The notes: generated from the letters alone by a model not told the origin. A stretch of DNA of 15,401 bases from an uncultured Collinsella sp. (GCA_958452935.1 CAUDVX010000038.1:1-15401), one strand, 5' to 3'; shown: positions 1-7,110, counted from the stretch's first letter. Numbers and translations are program-made.

Positions 1-152
1 GCCCAGCGCCAAGCGTCGAGCAGCAAGTCGGGAACGACGCCCGAGACCTCGCCCAGCAGCAACGTCACGCTCGAAACGCGACGCACGCCATGAGCGCGCG
101 ACACGTTCTCAACATCGCGAATAATGTGATACACAATCCCTAATTCATGCAA
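1..152 (-). CDS. hypA: Hydrogenase nickel-insertion protein HypA (N-terminal part, cut by window edge)
   Basis: HypA delivers Ni(II), with HypB, to the large subunit of [NiFe]-hydrogenases in the cytoplasm. Fifty codons are visible. They begin MHELGIVYHIIRDVEN and continue with RVSSVTLLLGEVSGVVPD, the conserved HypA pattern of a start Met followed directly by the nickel-ligand His2, then an RV..V.L..GE.SGV.P segment. The only start that puts His at position 2 is a TTG at 152-150; the next upstream ATG-like triplet is out of frame. A ribosome-binding sequence (AGAAAGGG) ends about 7 nt before this TTG. The C-terminal zinc-binding CxxC domain lies outside the window. The gene starts 96 bp downstream of the stop of the large flavoprotein on the same strand, so co-transcription is possible, although a hairpin lies between. 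Family assignment is strong; the hydrogenase it serves is not visible. Confidence 0.85.
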   Translation of the reverse strand, partial: MHELGIVYHIIRDVENVSRAHGVRRVSSVTLLLGEVSGVVPDLLLDAWRW

Positions 153-197
153 GTCGAAACCCTTTCTGCAGAGGTTGATTCGATGCACACTCAAAGC

Positions 198-233
198 AAG
201 GGGGCGGCGAAATCTAGTCTGCGCCGTCCCCTT
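198..233 (-). terminator. Hairpin between flavoprotein gene and hypA, weak terminator or attenuator
   Basis: Arms AAGGGGGCGGCG (198-209) and CGCCGTCCCCTT (222-233) pair over 12 bp with one G-T wobble around a 12-nt loop. It lies 15 nt past the flavoprotein stop codon on the minus strand. Only a short GCTTTG follows instead of a full T-run, so it may terminate partially and let some transcription reach hypA. Confidence 0.5.
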
Positions 234-248
234 ATCCGCCATGGTTAC

Positions 249-3026
249 CTATTTACGACCGAACTTAATCTTGATGGCGCGCTTGAGCGCGTACTTGCCG
301 AGGCTCGGAAGCTTTTGCTCGTATTTGACCATCGTGGAGCACTCGGGGCGGTCGCGATCCAGATGGATGGCGTCGAACGCGCACTTGGTGGTACACAGAC
401 CGCAGCCGATGCACTTGTTGGGGTCGACGATCGAGGCACCGCAACCCAGGCAACGGGCGGTCTCGGCGCGCACCTGCTCTTCGGTAAAGGTCTCGACGTA
501 CTCGCTAAACGGCGCGGCCTTCTCGCGCTCGCGGTTCACGTGGGCAACCTCGCGGCCCGCGTTGTCGTAGCTCTCGATCACGACATCGTCGCGGTCGAGC
601 GCGGTGTAGCGGCGCTGGTTGCGGCCGATGGTGAGCGTGGAGCCCGGCTGCACAAAGCGATGGATGGAGACGGCGGCCTCGTGACCGGCGGCGATGGCGT
701 CGATGGCAAAGCTCGGACCGGTGTAGACATCGCCGCCCACAAAGATGTCGGGCTCAGCGGTCTGATAGGTCTGGGGGTCGGCAAGAGCGCCCTGGCCGCG
801 GCCAAGCTCCACCTTGGAGCCAGCCAGCAGGTCGCCCCACACAATGGACTGGCCAATCGACATGACGACACGGTCGGCATCGACACGGCGCAAATCGTTC
901 TCGTCATACTCGGGCGCAAACCGGCCCTCGTCGTCAAAGACACGCGTGCAGCGCTTGAAGGTGATACCGTACACACGACCGGCCTCGTCCAGGTGAACCT
1001 CCTTGGGACCCCAGCCGCAGCTGATGTGAGCGCCGTCCTCAACGGCCTCGCGACGCTCCTCCTCGCTGGCGGGCATCTGGGCCTCGCTCTCCAGGCAGAA
1101 CATCTCAACGTGCTCGGAACCCAAACGGCAGGCGTTGCGTGCGACATCGATGGCCACGTTGCCACCGCCCACTACGATGGTGCGGCCGGGCAGCGCGTCG
1201 ATCTTGCCGCTGTTGACCTCGCGCAAGAAGTCGACGGCCACGGTCACGCCCTCGGCGTCCTCGCCCGGAATACCGGCGAGGCGGCCGCCCTGACAGCCGA
1301 TGGCCACATAAAAGGCCTTAAAGCCCTGCTCGCGCAGCTCGTCGAGTGTCACATCGCGACCGACCTCCACGCCATAGCGGAACTCGGCGCCCATCAGGCG
1401 AATGATCTCGACCTCGGCCTCGATAACATCCTTCTGCAGCTTAAAGCTGGGAATACCGTAGGTGAGCATGCCGCCCGGGCGCTCGTTCTTCTCGAATACG
1501 ACGGGCTTGTAGCCCTTCTCGGCCAGGTAGAAAGCGCAGGACAGGCCGGCCGGGCCGGCACCGATAATGGCGATCTTCTGATCGAAGCCGCCGGCGCGTG
1601 TCGGCGTCACCACGGGTGGAACATAGCGGGTCGCGGCATCCAGATCGCGCTGGGCGATGAACTTCTTGACCTCGTCGATGGCCACGGCGGCGTCCACACG
1701 GCCGCGAGTGCAGGCATCCTCGCAGCGGCGATTGCACACACGGCCGCAGATAGCGGGCAGAGGGTTCTCGCGCTTAATGAGTGCTAGGGCCTCGTCATAG
1801 CGACCCTGAGCCGCGAGCTTCAAATAGCCCTGAACGGCAACGTGCGCGGGGCAGGCCGTCTTGCAGGGCGCGGTGCCGGACTCATGCGTCTCGATGCGGT
1901 TGTCGTTGCGGTAGTTGGGCGACCACTTGGTGTGGTCCCACTTGGTGGCATCGGGCAGCTCCTGGCGCGGATACTCGGGCACCTGTCCGCCGGCCTTTTT
2001 GCTGCAGAGCTTCTGGCCCAGCTTGGCGGCGCCGGCCGGACACACCTCAACGCAGCGACCGCAGGCCACGCACTTGTCCTTCTCGACCTTGGCGACATAG
2101 GCCGAGCGCGACAGGTTGGGCGTGTTGAACAGCTGCGAGGTGCGCAGGGCGTAGCACACGTTGACGTTGCAGTTGCAGATGGCGAAGATCTTGTTCTCGC
2201 CGTCGATATTGGTGATCTGGTGCACAAAGCCGTTGTCCTCGGCCTGGCGCAGGATGTCGTAAACCTCGTCACGGGTCACGTAATGGCCGCGATCGGTCTC
2301 GACCACGTAGTCGGCCATATCGCCCACGGCGATGCACCAATCGGCCGGGTCGTCGGCGCAGCCCTCGCCCATCACGCGACGGCTTGCGCGGCAGCTGCAG
2401 GTGCTAGCGGCATACTTACCCTCGTATTTGTCGAGCCAGTGCTCGATATGCTCGATCGGCACCGACGTGCTCGCGGCATCGATGGCCTTCTCGACCGGAA
2501 TGACATGCATGCCGATGCCGGCACCACCGGGCGGCACCATCGGCGTGGCCTTGGACAGCGGGCCCTTGGATGCCTGTTCAAAGAACTTGGCGTAGACCGG
2601 GTGCTCCTCGAGCTGGCCCACGCGCATGTTGAGGAACTCGGCGGAACCCGGCACCAGCATGGGCAGGACCCACTGCTTGGCGCGCTCGGGATTTTCCCAG
2701 TTGTACTCGAGCAGACCCGTGTAGCTCATGTCGTCGAGCATCTTCTCGATATCGGCCTCGGGCATGCCGGTGAGCTTGACCATCTCGGACAGCGTGTAGG
2801 GACGGCGCATCTTCATCTTGCAGAGCACTTCGGCCTGCTCGTCGGTCGCGGCCTCGGCAAACGACCAGTACTCGTAGCCCAGCAGCTCATCGCGATGCAG
2901 CAGACGGTTGGTGCAGTGCTCACACAGCTTGACGATGGCCTCGCGCGGATGCTCCGGCAGCGGCGGCACGAACTCCGAACCGATGTCGGGCTCGGTGTAG
3001 CTAATCCCCGGTCCGTTGAGAATCAT
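249..3026 (-). CDS. FAD/NAD(P)H-dependent oxidoreductase fused to Cys-rich 4Fe-4S modules (GltD/NfnB-like)
   Basis: Predicted cytoplasmic electron-transfer flavoprotein of 925 residues, much longer than GltD (about 450-490). Order of parts: CEHC at 35-38; a winged-helix-like stretch about 75-110; a cysteine module with CSC at 210-212, C223, C231, C284, C286 and C291; a ferredoxin-type CxxCxxCxxxCP at 319-330; an Fer4_20-type pair of cysteine groups at C388/C392 and C427/C431/C435/C439; the FAD motif GAGPAG at 489-494 followed by ERPGGMLTYGIP; the NAD(P)H motif VVGGGNVAID at 618-627; and a C-terminal cluster C859LGC, then C872, C875, C878, C882. The Fer4_20-FAD-NAD(P)H order is that of glutamate synthase small subunit, NfnB and dihydropyrimidine dehydrogenase. 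No GltB partner is present, so glutamate synthase activity is unlikely. The start ATG at 3026 follows GAGAAGGGAC; an upstream in-frame extension reads through the promoter region and is rejected. It is divergent from a TetR gene that probably controls it. The substrate is unknown. Confidence 0.85.
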   Translation of the reverse strand: MILNGPGISYTEPDIGSEFVPPLPEHPREAIVKLCEHCTNRLLHRDELLGYEYWSFAEAATDEQAEVLCKMKMRRPYTLSEMVKLTGMPEADIEKMLDDMSYTGLLEYNWENPERAKQWVLPMLVPGSAEFLNMRVGQLEEHPVYAKFFEQASKGPLSKATPMVPPGGAGIGMHVIPVEKAIDAASTSVPIEHIEHWLDKYEGKYAASTCSCRASRRVMGEGCADDPADWCIAVGDMADYVVETDRGHYVTRDEVYDILRQAEDNGFVHQITNIDGENKIFAICNCNVNVCYALRTSQLFNTPNLSRSAYVAKVEKDKCVACGRCVEVCPAGAAKLGQKLCSKKAGGQVPEYPRQELPDATKWDHTKWSPNYRNDNRIETHESGTAPCKTACPAHVAVQGYLKLAAQGRYDEALALIKRENPLPAICGRVCNRRCEDACTRGRVDAAVAIDEVKKFIAQRDLDAATRYVPPVVTPTRAGGFDQKIAIIGAGPAGLSCAFYLAEKGYKPVVFEKNERPGGMLTYGIPSFKLQKDVIEAEVEIIRLMGAEFRYGVEVGRDVTLDELREQGFKAFYVAIGCQGGRLAGIPGEDAEGVTVAVDFLREVNSGKIDALPGRTIVVGGGNVAIDVARNACRLGSEHVEMFCLESEAQMPASEEERREAVEDGAHISCGWGPKEVHLDEAGRVYGITFKRCTRVFDDEGRFAPEYDENDLRRVDADRVVMSIGQSIVWGDLLAGSKVELGRGQGALADPQTYQTAEPDIFVGGDVYTGPSFAIDAIAAGHEAAVSIHRFVQPGSTLTIGRNQRRYTALDRDDVVIESYDNAGREVAHVNREREKAAPFSEYVETFTEEQVRAETARCLGCGASIVDPNKCIGCGLCTTKCAFDAIHLDRDRPECSTMVKYEQKLPSLGKYALKRAIKIKFGRK

Positions 3027-3142
3027 GGTTGTCCCTTCTCTTGCCGCAGCCCGACGAGGCCGCAGCGCCCCTCTTTTTTTGCAGGCCGGGCATGCCCCCA
3101 TGCCGTTCACCCGCCATTGTCGACATTGTGTCAAAAATAGTA

Positions 3143-3188
3143 TTGACGAACCGTCAACAATATTCAAGACTGTTAGGCGAACGGTCAG
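3143..3188. promoter_or_regulatory. Twin operator-like sites for the divergent TetR regulator
   Basis: Site 1 (3143-3157) is the palindrome TTGACG-AAC-CGTCAA with 6-bp arms. Site 2 (3174-3188), TAGGCGAACGGTCAG, matches it at 11 of 15 positions, sharing CGAAC and GTCA. The offset is exactly 31 bp, about three helical turns, so both sites face the same side of the DNA. They lie between the start of the flavoprotein gene (3026) and the start of tetR (3216), where a TetR dimer would block both promoters. On the minus strand a TACTAT box lies just downstream of site 1 and could be the flavoprotein -10, with TTGAAT 19 bp upstream. Binding by this TetR is inferred from position and symmetry. Confidence 0.6.
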
Positions 3189-3215
3189 GCAAAAGAGGAT
3201 GAAAGGCGGCAAAAC

Positions 3216-3878
3216 ATGGGCAACAACACAGCAGATACCTCTGTGGTCGATGCCGTCCCCGCATCCGATAGCGCGGCAAAGCGCCTGACGGGCGACGAAC
3301 GCCGTCGCGAGATCCTCGATGCCGTGCGCACCGTAAGCTCCGAGCTGGGCGTGTCCCACCTATCGGTATCGGCCGTGACCAAGCGAGCCGGCTGCACGCG
3401 TTCATTGTTCTACCACTACTTCGCCGACATGGATGCCGCCGTCACCGCCGTCATGGACGAGGCAATCGACGGTTTTATCTCCGAGCTCGAGCAGTGGAAT
3501 GCCAACCGCACCGTCGGTGATATCGAGGGCGCGCTCGACACCGTCGCCCCGCTCTTTAAGCGCCTGGTCGCCAGCGGCCACGAACTGCCGAGTACGCTCA
3601 CCTCAAGCAGCGGCGCGCTCTACGGCGGCTTTTTGCACAACGTGGTCCAGCGCGTGGCTCAGTACATCTGCGACACCACCGTGGTGGATTTTGTCGCCCA
3701 TCACGAGCTGCGCATCGATCATGTCTACGAAACGTTCTACACCCTCATCATGGGTCTTTTGATGTATATCCGCACGCACCCCGATGTGCCCGACGAGACG
3801 GTCAAGGAAATCATCGCCTCGACACTCCACATCGAGGGCTATACCGCCAAGTATCCGGAGCGCATGCCCCAGAACTGA
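3216..3878 (+). CDS. TetR/AcrR-family transcriptional regulator
   Basis: 220-residue DNA-binding regulator. The N-terminal helix-turn-helix spans about residues 28-75, with RRREILDAV at 29-37 and the TetR recognition-helix signature TRSLFYHYF at 61-69. The rest is an all-helical ligand-binding and dimerisation domain of typical length with a hydrophobic C-terminal half (about 170-205), so a small-molecule inducer is expected. The first 25 residues are a Ser/Ala/Asp-rich extension. ATG 3216 follows AAAGGCGG. It is divergent from the redox flavoprotein, with operator-like palindromes between them, and lies 63 bp upstream of the polytopic membrane protein gene on the same strand. Probable targets are itself, the flavoprotein and the membrane protein. 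Ligand unknown. Confidence 0.9.
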   Translation: MGNNTADTSVVDAVPASDSAAKRLTGDERRREILDAVRTVSSELGVSHLSVSAVTKRAGCTRSLFYHYFADMDAAVTAVMDEAIDGFISELEQWNANRTVGDIEGALDTVAPLFKRLVASGHELPSTLTSSSGALYGGFLHNVVQRVAQYICDTTVVDFVAHHELRIDHVYETFYTLIMGLLMYIRTHPDVPDETVKEIIASTLHIEGYTAKYPERMPQN

Positions 3879-3941
3879 CGACATTTGGCCAAACTGCCCG
3901 CGATCAGAAGAGGGGCCGCGGGCGTGTGAAAGGAGAGCAGC

Positions 3942-4949
3942 ATGCTGTTCGATGTTTGGGGTAGCGATACCCTTATCCACTGGGCCGGCTGGGCCATGGT
4001 CTTTATTGGCCTGATCGTGCTCAACGAGGTCGGCCGCCGCACCAAGCTGGGCGCGGCAATCATCTTTGGCGTGGCTCCGCTGGCCATGACCATCTACTGC
4101 GTCGCCATCGCCATCGGCGTTTCGCAGGGCGCCGAGTGGGCGCTCACCAACCCCACCCATGTGTATCAGAACAGCTGGTTCCACTACGCCAAGGTATACG
4201 CGGCGCTGGCCGGTTGTTGGGGCTTCATTGCCATTAAGTACCAGTGGGGCAAGATCGGCAAGGCGCATTGGTTCCGCGCGTGGCCGTTTGTGATCGTCGC
4301 CATCAACATCTTGATCGCCGTCGTGTCCGACTTCGAGAGCGCCTATCACTTCTTTGTCCTGGGCGAGTCCACCTGGGTCACCTCCGAAGGTGCTACGCAG
4401 CTGGCCGGCTGGAATAACGTGCTCAACGGCATCGCCGGTCTCATCAACATCTTCTGCATGACCGGTTGGTGGAGCGTCTACGCCTCCGAGGACAAGACCG
4501 ATATGCTGTGGCCCGACATGACCTGGGTCTACATCATCGCCTACGATATCTGGAACTTCTGCTACACCTACAACTGCCTGCCCACCCACTCCTGGTTCTG
4601 CGGCTTTGCGCTGCTGCTGGCGCCCACCGTCGCCGCCTTTATCTGGAACAAGGGCGGCTGGATCCAGAACCGCGCCTTTACGCTGGCCATTTGGTGCATG
4701 TTTGCCCAGGTGTTCCCGTACTTCCAGGAGGAGTCCATCTTTGTGACCCACTCCACGCTCGACCCCGGCGCCGCTACCGCGGTCTCGATCGCCGCACTGG
4801 TCGCCAACGTCGCCGCGATCATCTACATCGCCTACCGCGCCAAGAAGCTCGGCCGCAATCCCTACAAGCAGGATGTCTTTGAGGGCACCAGCGACTGGGA
4901 GAAGGCCACCGCTCGCCGCGCCAAGGTGGATTACGCGCACGCCGAGTAA
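3942..4949 (+). CDS. Tryptophan-rich polytopic membrane protein, DUF5692-like
   Basis: 335-residue integral membrane protein of unknown function that resembles the DUF5692 family from memory; this needs a profile search. Eight or nine hydrophobic segments are visible, roughly at 11-28, 36-60, 81-100, 114-130, 158-178, 193-212, 218-236, 243-259 and 279-298. The C-terminal tail (300-335) is charged and presumably cytoplasmic. It contains 21 tryptophans (about 6 percent), many at predicted membrane ends, plus scattered conserved-looking His/Tyr/Cys. There is no signal peptide and no transporter signature that I recognise. ATG 3942 has an excellent ribosome-binding site (AAAGGAG, 6 nt spacing). 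It lies 63 bp after tetR without a terminator between, so the two are probably co-transcribed and share regulation with the divergent flavoprotein. It may transport the substrate or link electron transfer to the membrane; neither is shown by sequence. Confidence 0.8.
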   Translation: MLFDVWGSDTLIHWAGWAMVFIGLIVLNEVGRRTKLGAAIIFGVAPLAMTIYCVAIAIGVSQGAEWALTNPTHVYQNSWFHYAKVYAALAGCWGFIAIKYQWGKIGKAHWFRAWPFVIVAINILIAVVSDFESAYHFFVLGESTWVTSEGATQLAGWNNVLNGIAGLINIFCMTGWWSVYASEDKTDMLWPDMTWVYIIAYDIWNFCYTYNCLPTHSWFCGFALLLAPTVAAFIWNKGGWIQNRAFTLAIWCMFAQVFPYFQEESIFVTHSTLDPGAATAVSIAALVANVAAIIYIAYRAKKLGRNPYKQDVFEGTSDWEKATARRAKVDYAHAE

Positions 4950-5016
4950 CGTGTTGGTCGCTGTTGGCAGTTGGGCATAGGCCCGCCCGTCAGGATTTTC
5001 ATCCAATGTCTCGCAG

Positions 5017-5056
5017 AGCCCCCGGAAAGCGTTTCGCTCGCTTTTCGGGGGCTTTT
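5017..5056 (+). terminator. Intrinsic terminator of the tetR-membrane protein unit
   Basis: Arms AGCCCCCGGAAAGCG (5017-5031) and CGCTTTTCGGGGGCT (5039-5053) pair over 15 bp with one G-T wobble around a 7-nt loop. The hairpin runs directly into TTTT (5053-5056). It is 67 bp past the membrane-protein stop. Confidence 0.9.
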
Positions 5057-5185
5057 GTCGTTGCGTCTCTATTCATCTATTCAAAAACATACGCATATAT
5101 AAAATCGGATTTCAAATCATGCGGCGGCTCTATGGGGTCCCGTTTTTGGGTACAGTGTTGTCCCGATATTGAGCTTGGGGGATAT
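5057..5185 (+). promoter_or_regulatory. A/T-rich leader with likely promoter for the acidic-tail membrane protein
   Basis: Between the terminator and the ATG at 5186 the DNA becomes strikingly A/T-rich at 5071-5120. TATATAAAAT (5096-5105) contains candidate -10 hexamers, but no good -35 is spaced correctly. An alternative pair, TTGTCG (5055-5060) and TATTCA with a 17-bp spacer, is also weak. The promoter is placed here by composition and context only. Confidence 0.3.
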
Positions 5186-6688
5186 ATGAAAGATGAGACG
5201 ATGGGCCAAGAGGATGCGGCCCAAGATGCAGAAGCGTGTGCCGAGGCCCTGGAGAGCCTAGACCAGATCGCGCTGGCCGAGATTGCGTTTGACGATTCGA
5301 ACGTTGATGTGCGGGATGAGCCGGAAATCGAGGCGCAGCCCGATGATCGGGATGCAAAAGACGATAGCGCCACGCCCACCGAGAACGAGGCGGGGCACGA
5401 GGAACCCGAGTGCGAGGCCGACGACCAGCCCGAATCCGACACGAGCGAAGAAACCATCCTGCTCGACAACTTGCCGGCCGAAGATTCGCTGACCCGCGAG
5501 CTCCCTGGCCTGGGCTCCGCGCCTGCCGTGGACGAGACCATCGCCATGGGCGATATCCCCCTACCGTCTGTTCCTTCGGCACATGAGGCCGAGGCCCGTC
5601 ACCGCAAGATATCGCCCAAGCGCCGCAACCTGATGGTTGCCGGCGTTGTGGCCGTCGCGCTCGTCGCCGGCGGCGCAGGCTATGCTGCCTGGAACGGATA
5701 TCAGCAAGAGCAGGCTGCCGCTGTCGCCGCCAGTGCGCACACGATGATGTCGGTGCAGATTGGCGTGCATGCCGCAGGGCTCGACTGCTCAACTGGTTCC
5801 AAGATTCCCGTGCAGGTGAGCGGCCAGGATTCCGACGGTTCTTCCGTGAGCGAAACGCTCTACGTTGACGAACACGGTCGCGGCATTAAGCTGCTGCCCG
5901 GCGACTATACGCTCTCCATCGCTGGGTCCCCCATCGCAGCCGACGGTACCATTTACACCGTGCCGACCACCAAGGCGCAGGTCACCATTAAGAGCGATGG
6001 GCAGGATTTGAGCGCCCAGGCCACCTTTAAGCTCAAGGTGCCTTCGGCCGACACAGTGACTGACGACCAGATCGATGCCGCCGCCAAGTATGCCGAGGAA
6101 GGCGGGGTGAACTCCGCCGCGGTCGCAAAGGTGCTCCAGCAGGCGGCAACCGCGCGCCGTGACGCCGCCGTCAACGCCGTGAGCTCCCGCGAGGCACAGG
6201 CGGCCCGCGACGCCGATGCTCGACATAAGGCAACGGACCTGTATCAGCTCGATATTCCGGTTGAGTGGTACGGCAAGGTCGCAACCTGGCAAAACGGCAG
6301 CACGCTGTGCATTTATCTGGACGATGACGCCAATACGCCAATCGTGACGCTTGTCGCAGTGCGCGACGGCGAGACCTTTACGCCCGATGACGGCGATACA
6401 GTTTTGGGCACGGTCAGCCTGGGCAACGGCTACACCGTCTATGCGAGCGGTCCTGTCTATCCGTATGTGATCCCGCAAACCATCAACGGGCGTACGCAGG
6501 ACCCTGTGTCGACCTACCCCATGGATACGGCGATTGAGCTTGTCGAGCTCACGACCGGCAACCGCTACACCTATAGTCAGATCAAGAACGTGCTGGTCGG
6601 CAAAGACGGCAAAGCCGACGCCGCGACCAAACTCGAGACCGACTACCTCGCCCAGATTCTCCTGCCGAGTATCAAAGCCCAGGACTAG
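5186..6688 (+). CDS. Single-pass membrane protein with acidic cytoplasmic tail and extracytoplasmic beta-rich domain
   Basis: 500-residue protein of unknown function. Residues 1-138 are highly acidic and low-complexity. Residues 139-148 form a basic stop (RHRKISPKRR), 149-169 a single transmembrane helix (MVAGVVAVALVAGGAGYAAW), and 175-500 an outside region. Residues 186-283 look beta-rich and Ig/carboxypeptidase-regulatory-like (YVDEHGRGIKLLPGDYTLSI), 290-350 are helical with Ala/Arg/Asp, and 352-500 form a second globular part. The topology (acidic N-terminus inside, KRR before the helix) is N-in/C-out. Two matching motifs, EETILLDNLP (88-97) and DETIAMGDIP (116-125), sit in the tail and could be phospho-threonine or docking sites. 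The start is set at ATG 5186 (preceded by TTGGGGG). The open frame extends upstream to 4964, but that stretch runs through the terminator and A/T-rich leader. Monocistronic. Confidence 0.75.
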   Translation: MKDETMGQEDAAQDAEACAEALESLDQIALAEIAFDDSNVDVRDEPEIEAQPDDRDAKDDSATPTENEAGHEEPECEADDQPESDTSEETILLDNLPAEDSLTRELPGLGSAPAVDETIAMGDIPLPSVPSAHEAEARHRKISPKRRNLMVAGVVAVALVAGGAGYAAWNGYQQEQAAAVAASAHTMMSVQIGVHAAGLDCSTGSKIPVQVSGQDSDGSSVSETLYVDEHGRGIKLLPGDYTLSIAGSPIAADGTIYTVPTTKAQVTIKSDGQDLSAQATFKLKVPSADTVTDDQIDAAAKYAEEGGVNSAAVAKVLQQAATARRDAAVNAVSSREAQAARDADARHKATDLYQLDIPVEWYGKVATWQNGSTLCIYLDDDANTPIVTLVAVRDGETFTPDDGDTVLGTVSLGNGYTVYASGPVYPYVIPQTINGRTQDPVSTYPMDTAIELVELTTGNRYTYSQIKNVLVGKDGKADAATKLETDYLAQILLPSIKAQD

Positions 6689-6715
6689 CCGGCCCGAAGA
6701 CAGCCGCCCAACGCA

Positions 6716-6780
6716 GTTGCGGTGAAATAGGGACTGTTTTTGCTGGTCAAACCGCAAAACAGTCCCTATTTCACCGCAAC
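6716..6780. repeat. Long near-perfect inverted repeat between convergent genes
   Basis: Left arm 6716-6743 (begins GTTGCGGTGAAATAGGGAC) and right arm 6754-6780 pair over about 27 bp with only one extra T. The loop is about 10 nt. It lies between the plus-strand membrane protein (stop 6688) and the minus-strand small gene (stop 6806), so it can act as a two-way transcription barrier. A run of T's at 6737-6741 lies inside the arm, not after it. The perfect arms and the GGTGAAATAGGGACTGTTTT core look like a dispersed REP-type element rather than an ordinary terminator. Confidence 0.8.
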
Positions 6781-6805
6781 TTATTGGTGGCCTTTTGGGT
6801 GGCAC

Positions 6806-6979
6806 TCAGCGCCACGGATCGGCTTCGAACATCGGCTCGCGCTCGGGGCGGCGATCGCTGTAGGGATCGTAGCCGTCGTCGTCCTCGTTCTCGGCACGGA
6901 TATAGGGGTCGCGCGGCTTGGGCGCCGGTTTGGACGTGGGCTTGAGCGCCGGCGCGCTTGTCTTGATCTCGTCTTTCAT
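6806..6979 (-). CDS. Small charged hypothetical protein (57 residues)
   Basis: No family recognised. The protein starts MKDEIKTSAPALKPTSKPAP, a Lys/Pro/Ser-rich segment, followed by an acidic stretch NEDDDGYDPYSD (31-42) and an Arg/Pro/Glu C-terminus ending ADPWR. It is predicted to be disordered and cytoplasmic, with no transmembrane helix or cysteine. The start was chosen at 6979 because GAGGAG lies 8 nt upstream; the in-frame ATG two codons earlier would be only 2 nt from that site. It lies 50 bp beyond the clpB terminator on the same strand and ends 26 bp before a long inverted repeat. The good ribosome-binding site and biased composition support a real gene, but its short length keeps this tentative. 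Confidence 0.55.
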   Translation of the reverse strand: MKDEIKTSAPALKPTSKPAPKPRDPYIRAENEDDDGYDPYSDRRPEREPMFEADPWR

Positions 6980-7029
6980 CTGCATAGCTCCTCGCATCGC
7001 ATCCGTTCAATATCATCGATTGTCGCACG

Positions 7030-7066
7030 AAAAAGGGCGGCGGACCCCATTGGATCCGCCGCCCTT
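7030..7066 (-). terminator. Intrinsic terminator of clpB
   Basis: Arms AAGGGCGGCGGA (7033-7044) and TCCGCCGCCCTT (7055-7066) form a perfect 12-bp stem with a 10-nt loop. On the minus strand the stem is followed by TTTTTCG. It lies 45 bp past the clpB stop. Confidence 0.9.
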
Positions 7067-7110
7067 GGCGTTTAGAGACGGCTGGTAGATTTTAAGGCAT
7101 GTCCCAAAAT

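Noticed and set aside
147..1787. 546-codon open frame on the plus strand opposite the flavoprotein gene
   Set aside because: Mirror of a G/C-rich coding strand: it reads antisense through clear FAD and NAD(P)H motifs, has Ala/Gly/Val/Leu/His-rich composition and no domain.
1842..3140. 432-codon plus-strand open frame opposite the flavoprotein N-terminal half
   Set aside because: Antisense to conserved cysteine motifs, no ribosome-binding site and low-complexity composition.
3603..5006. 467-codon minus-strand open frame over tetR and the membrane protein
   Set aside because: Antisense to two well-supported genes and runs across their intergenic gap.
4964..5185. Upstream extension of the acidic-tail membrane protein
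   Set aside because: The in-frame extension passes through the intrinsic terminator at 5017-5056 and an A/T-rich leader; ATG 5186 begins the acidic tail.
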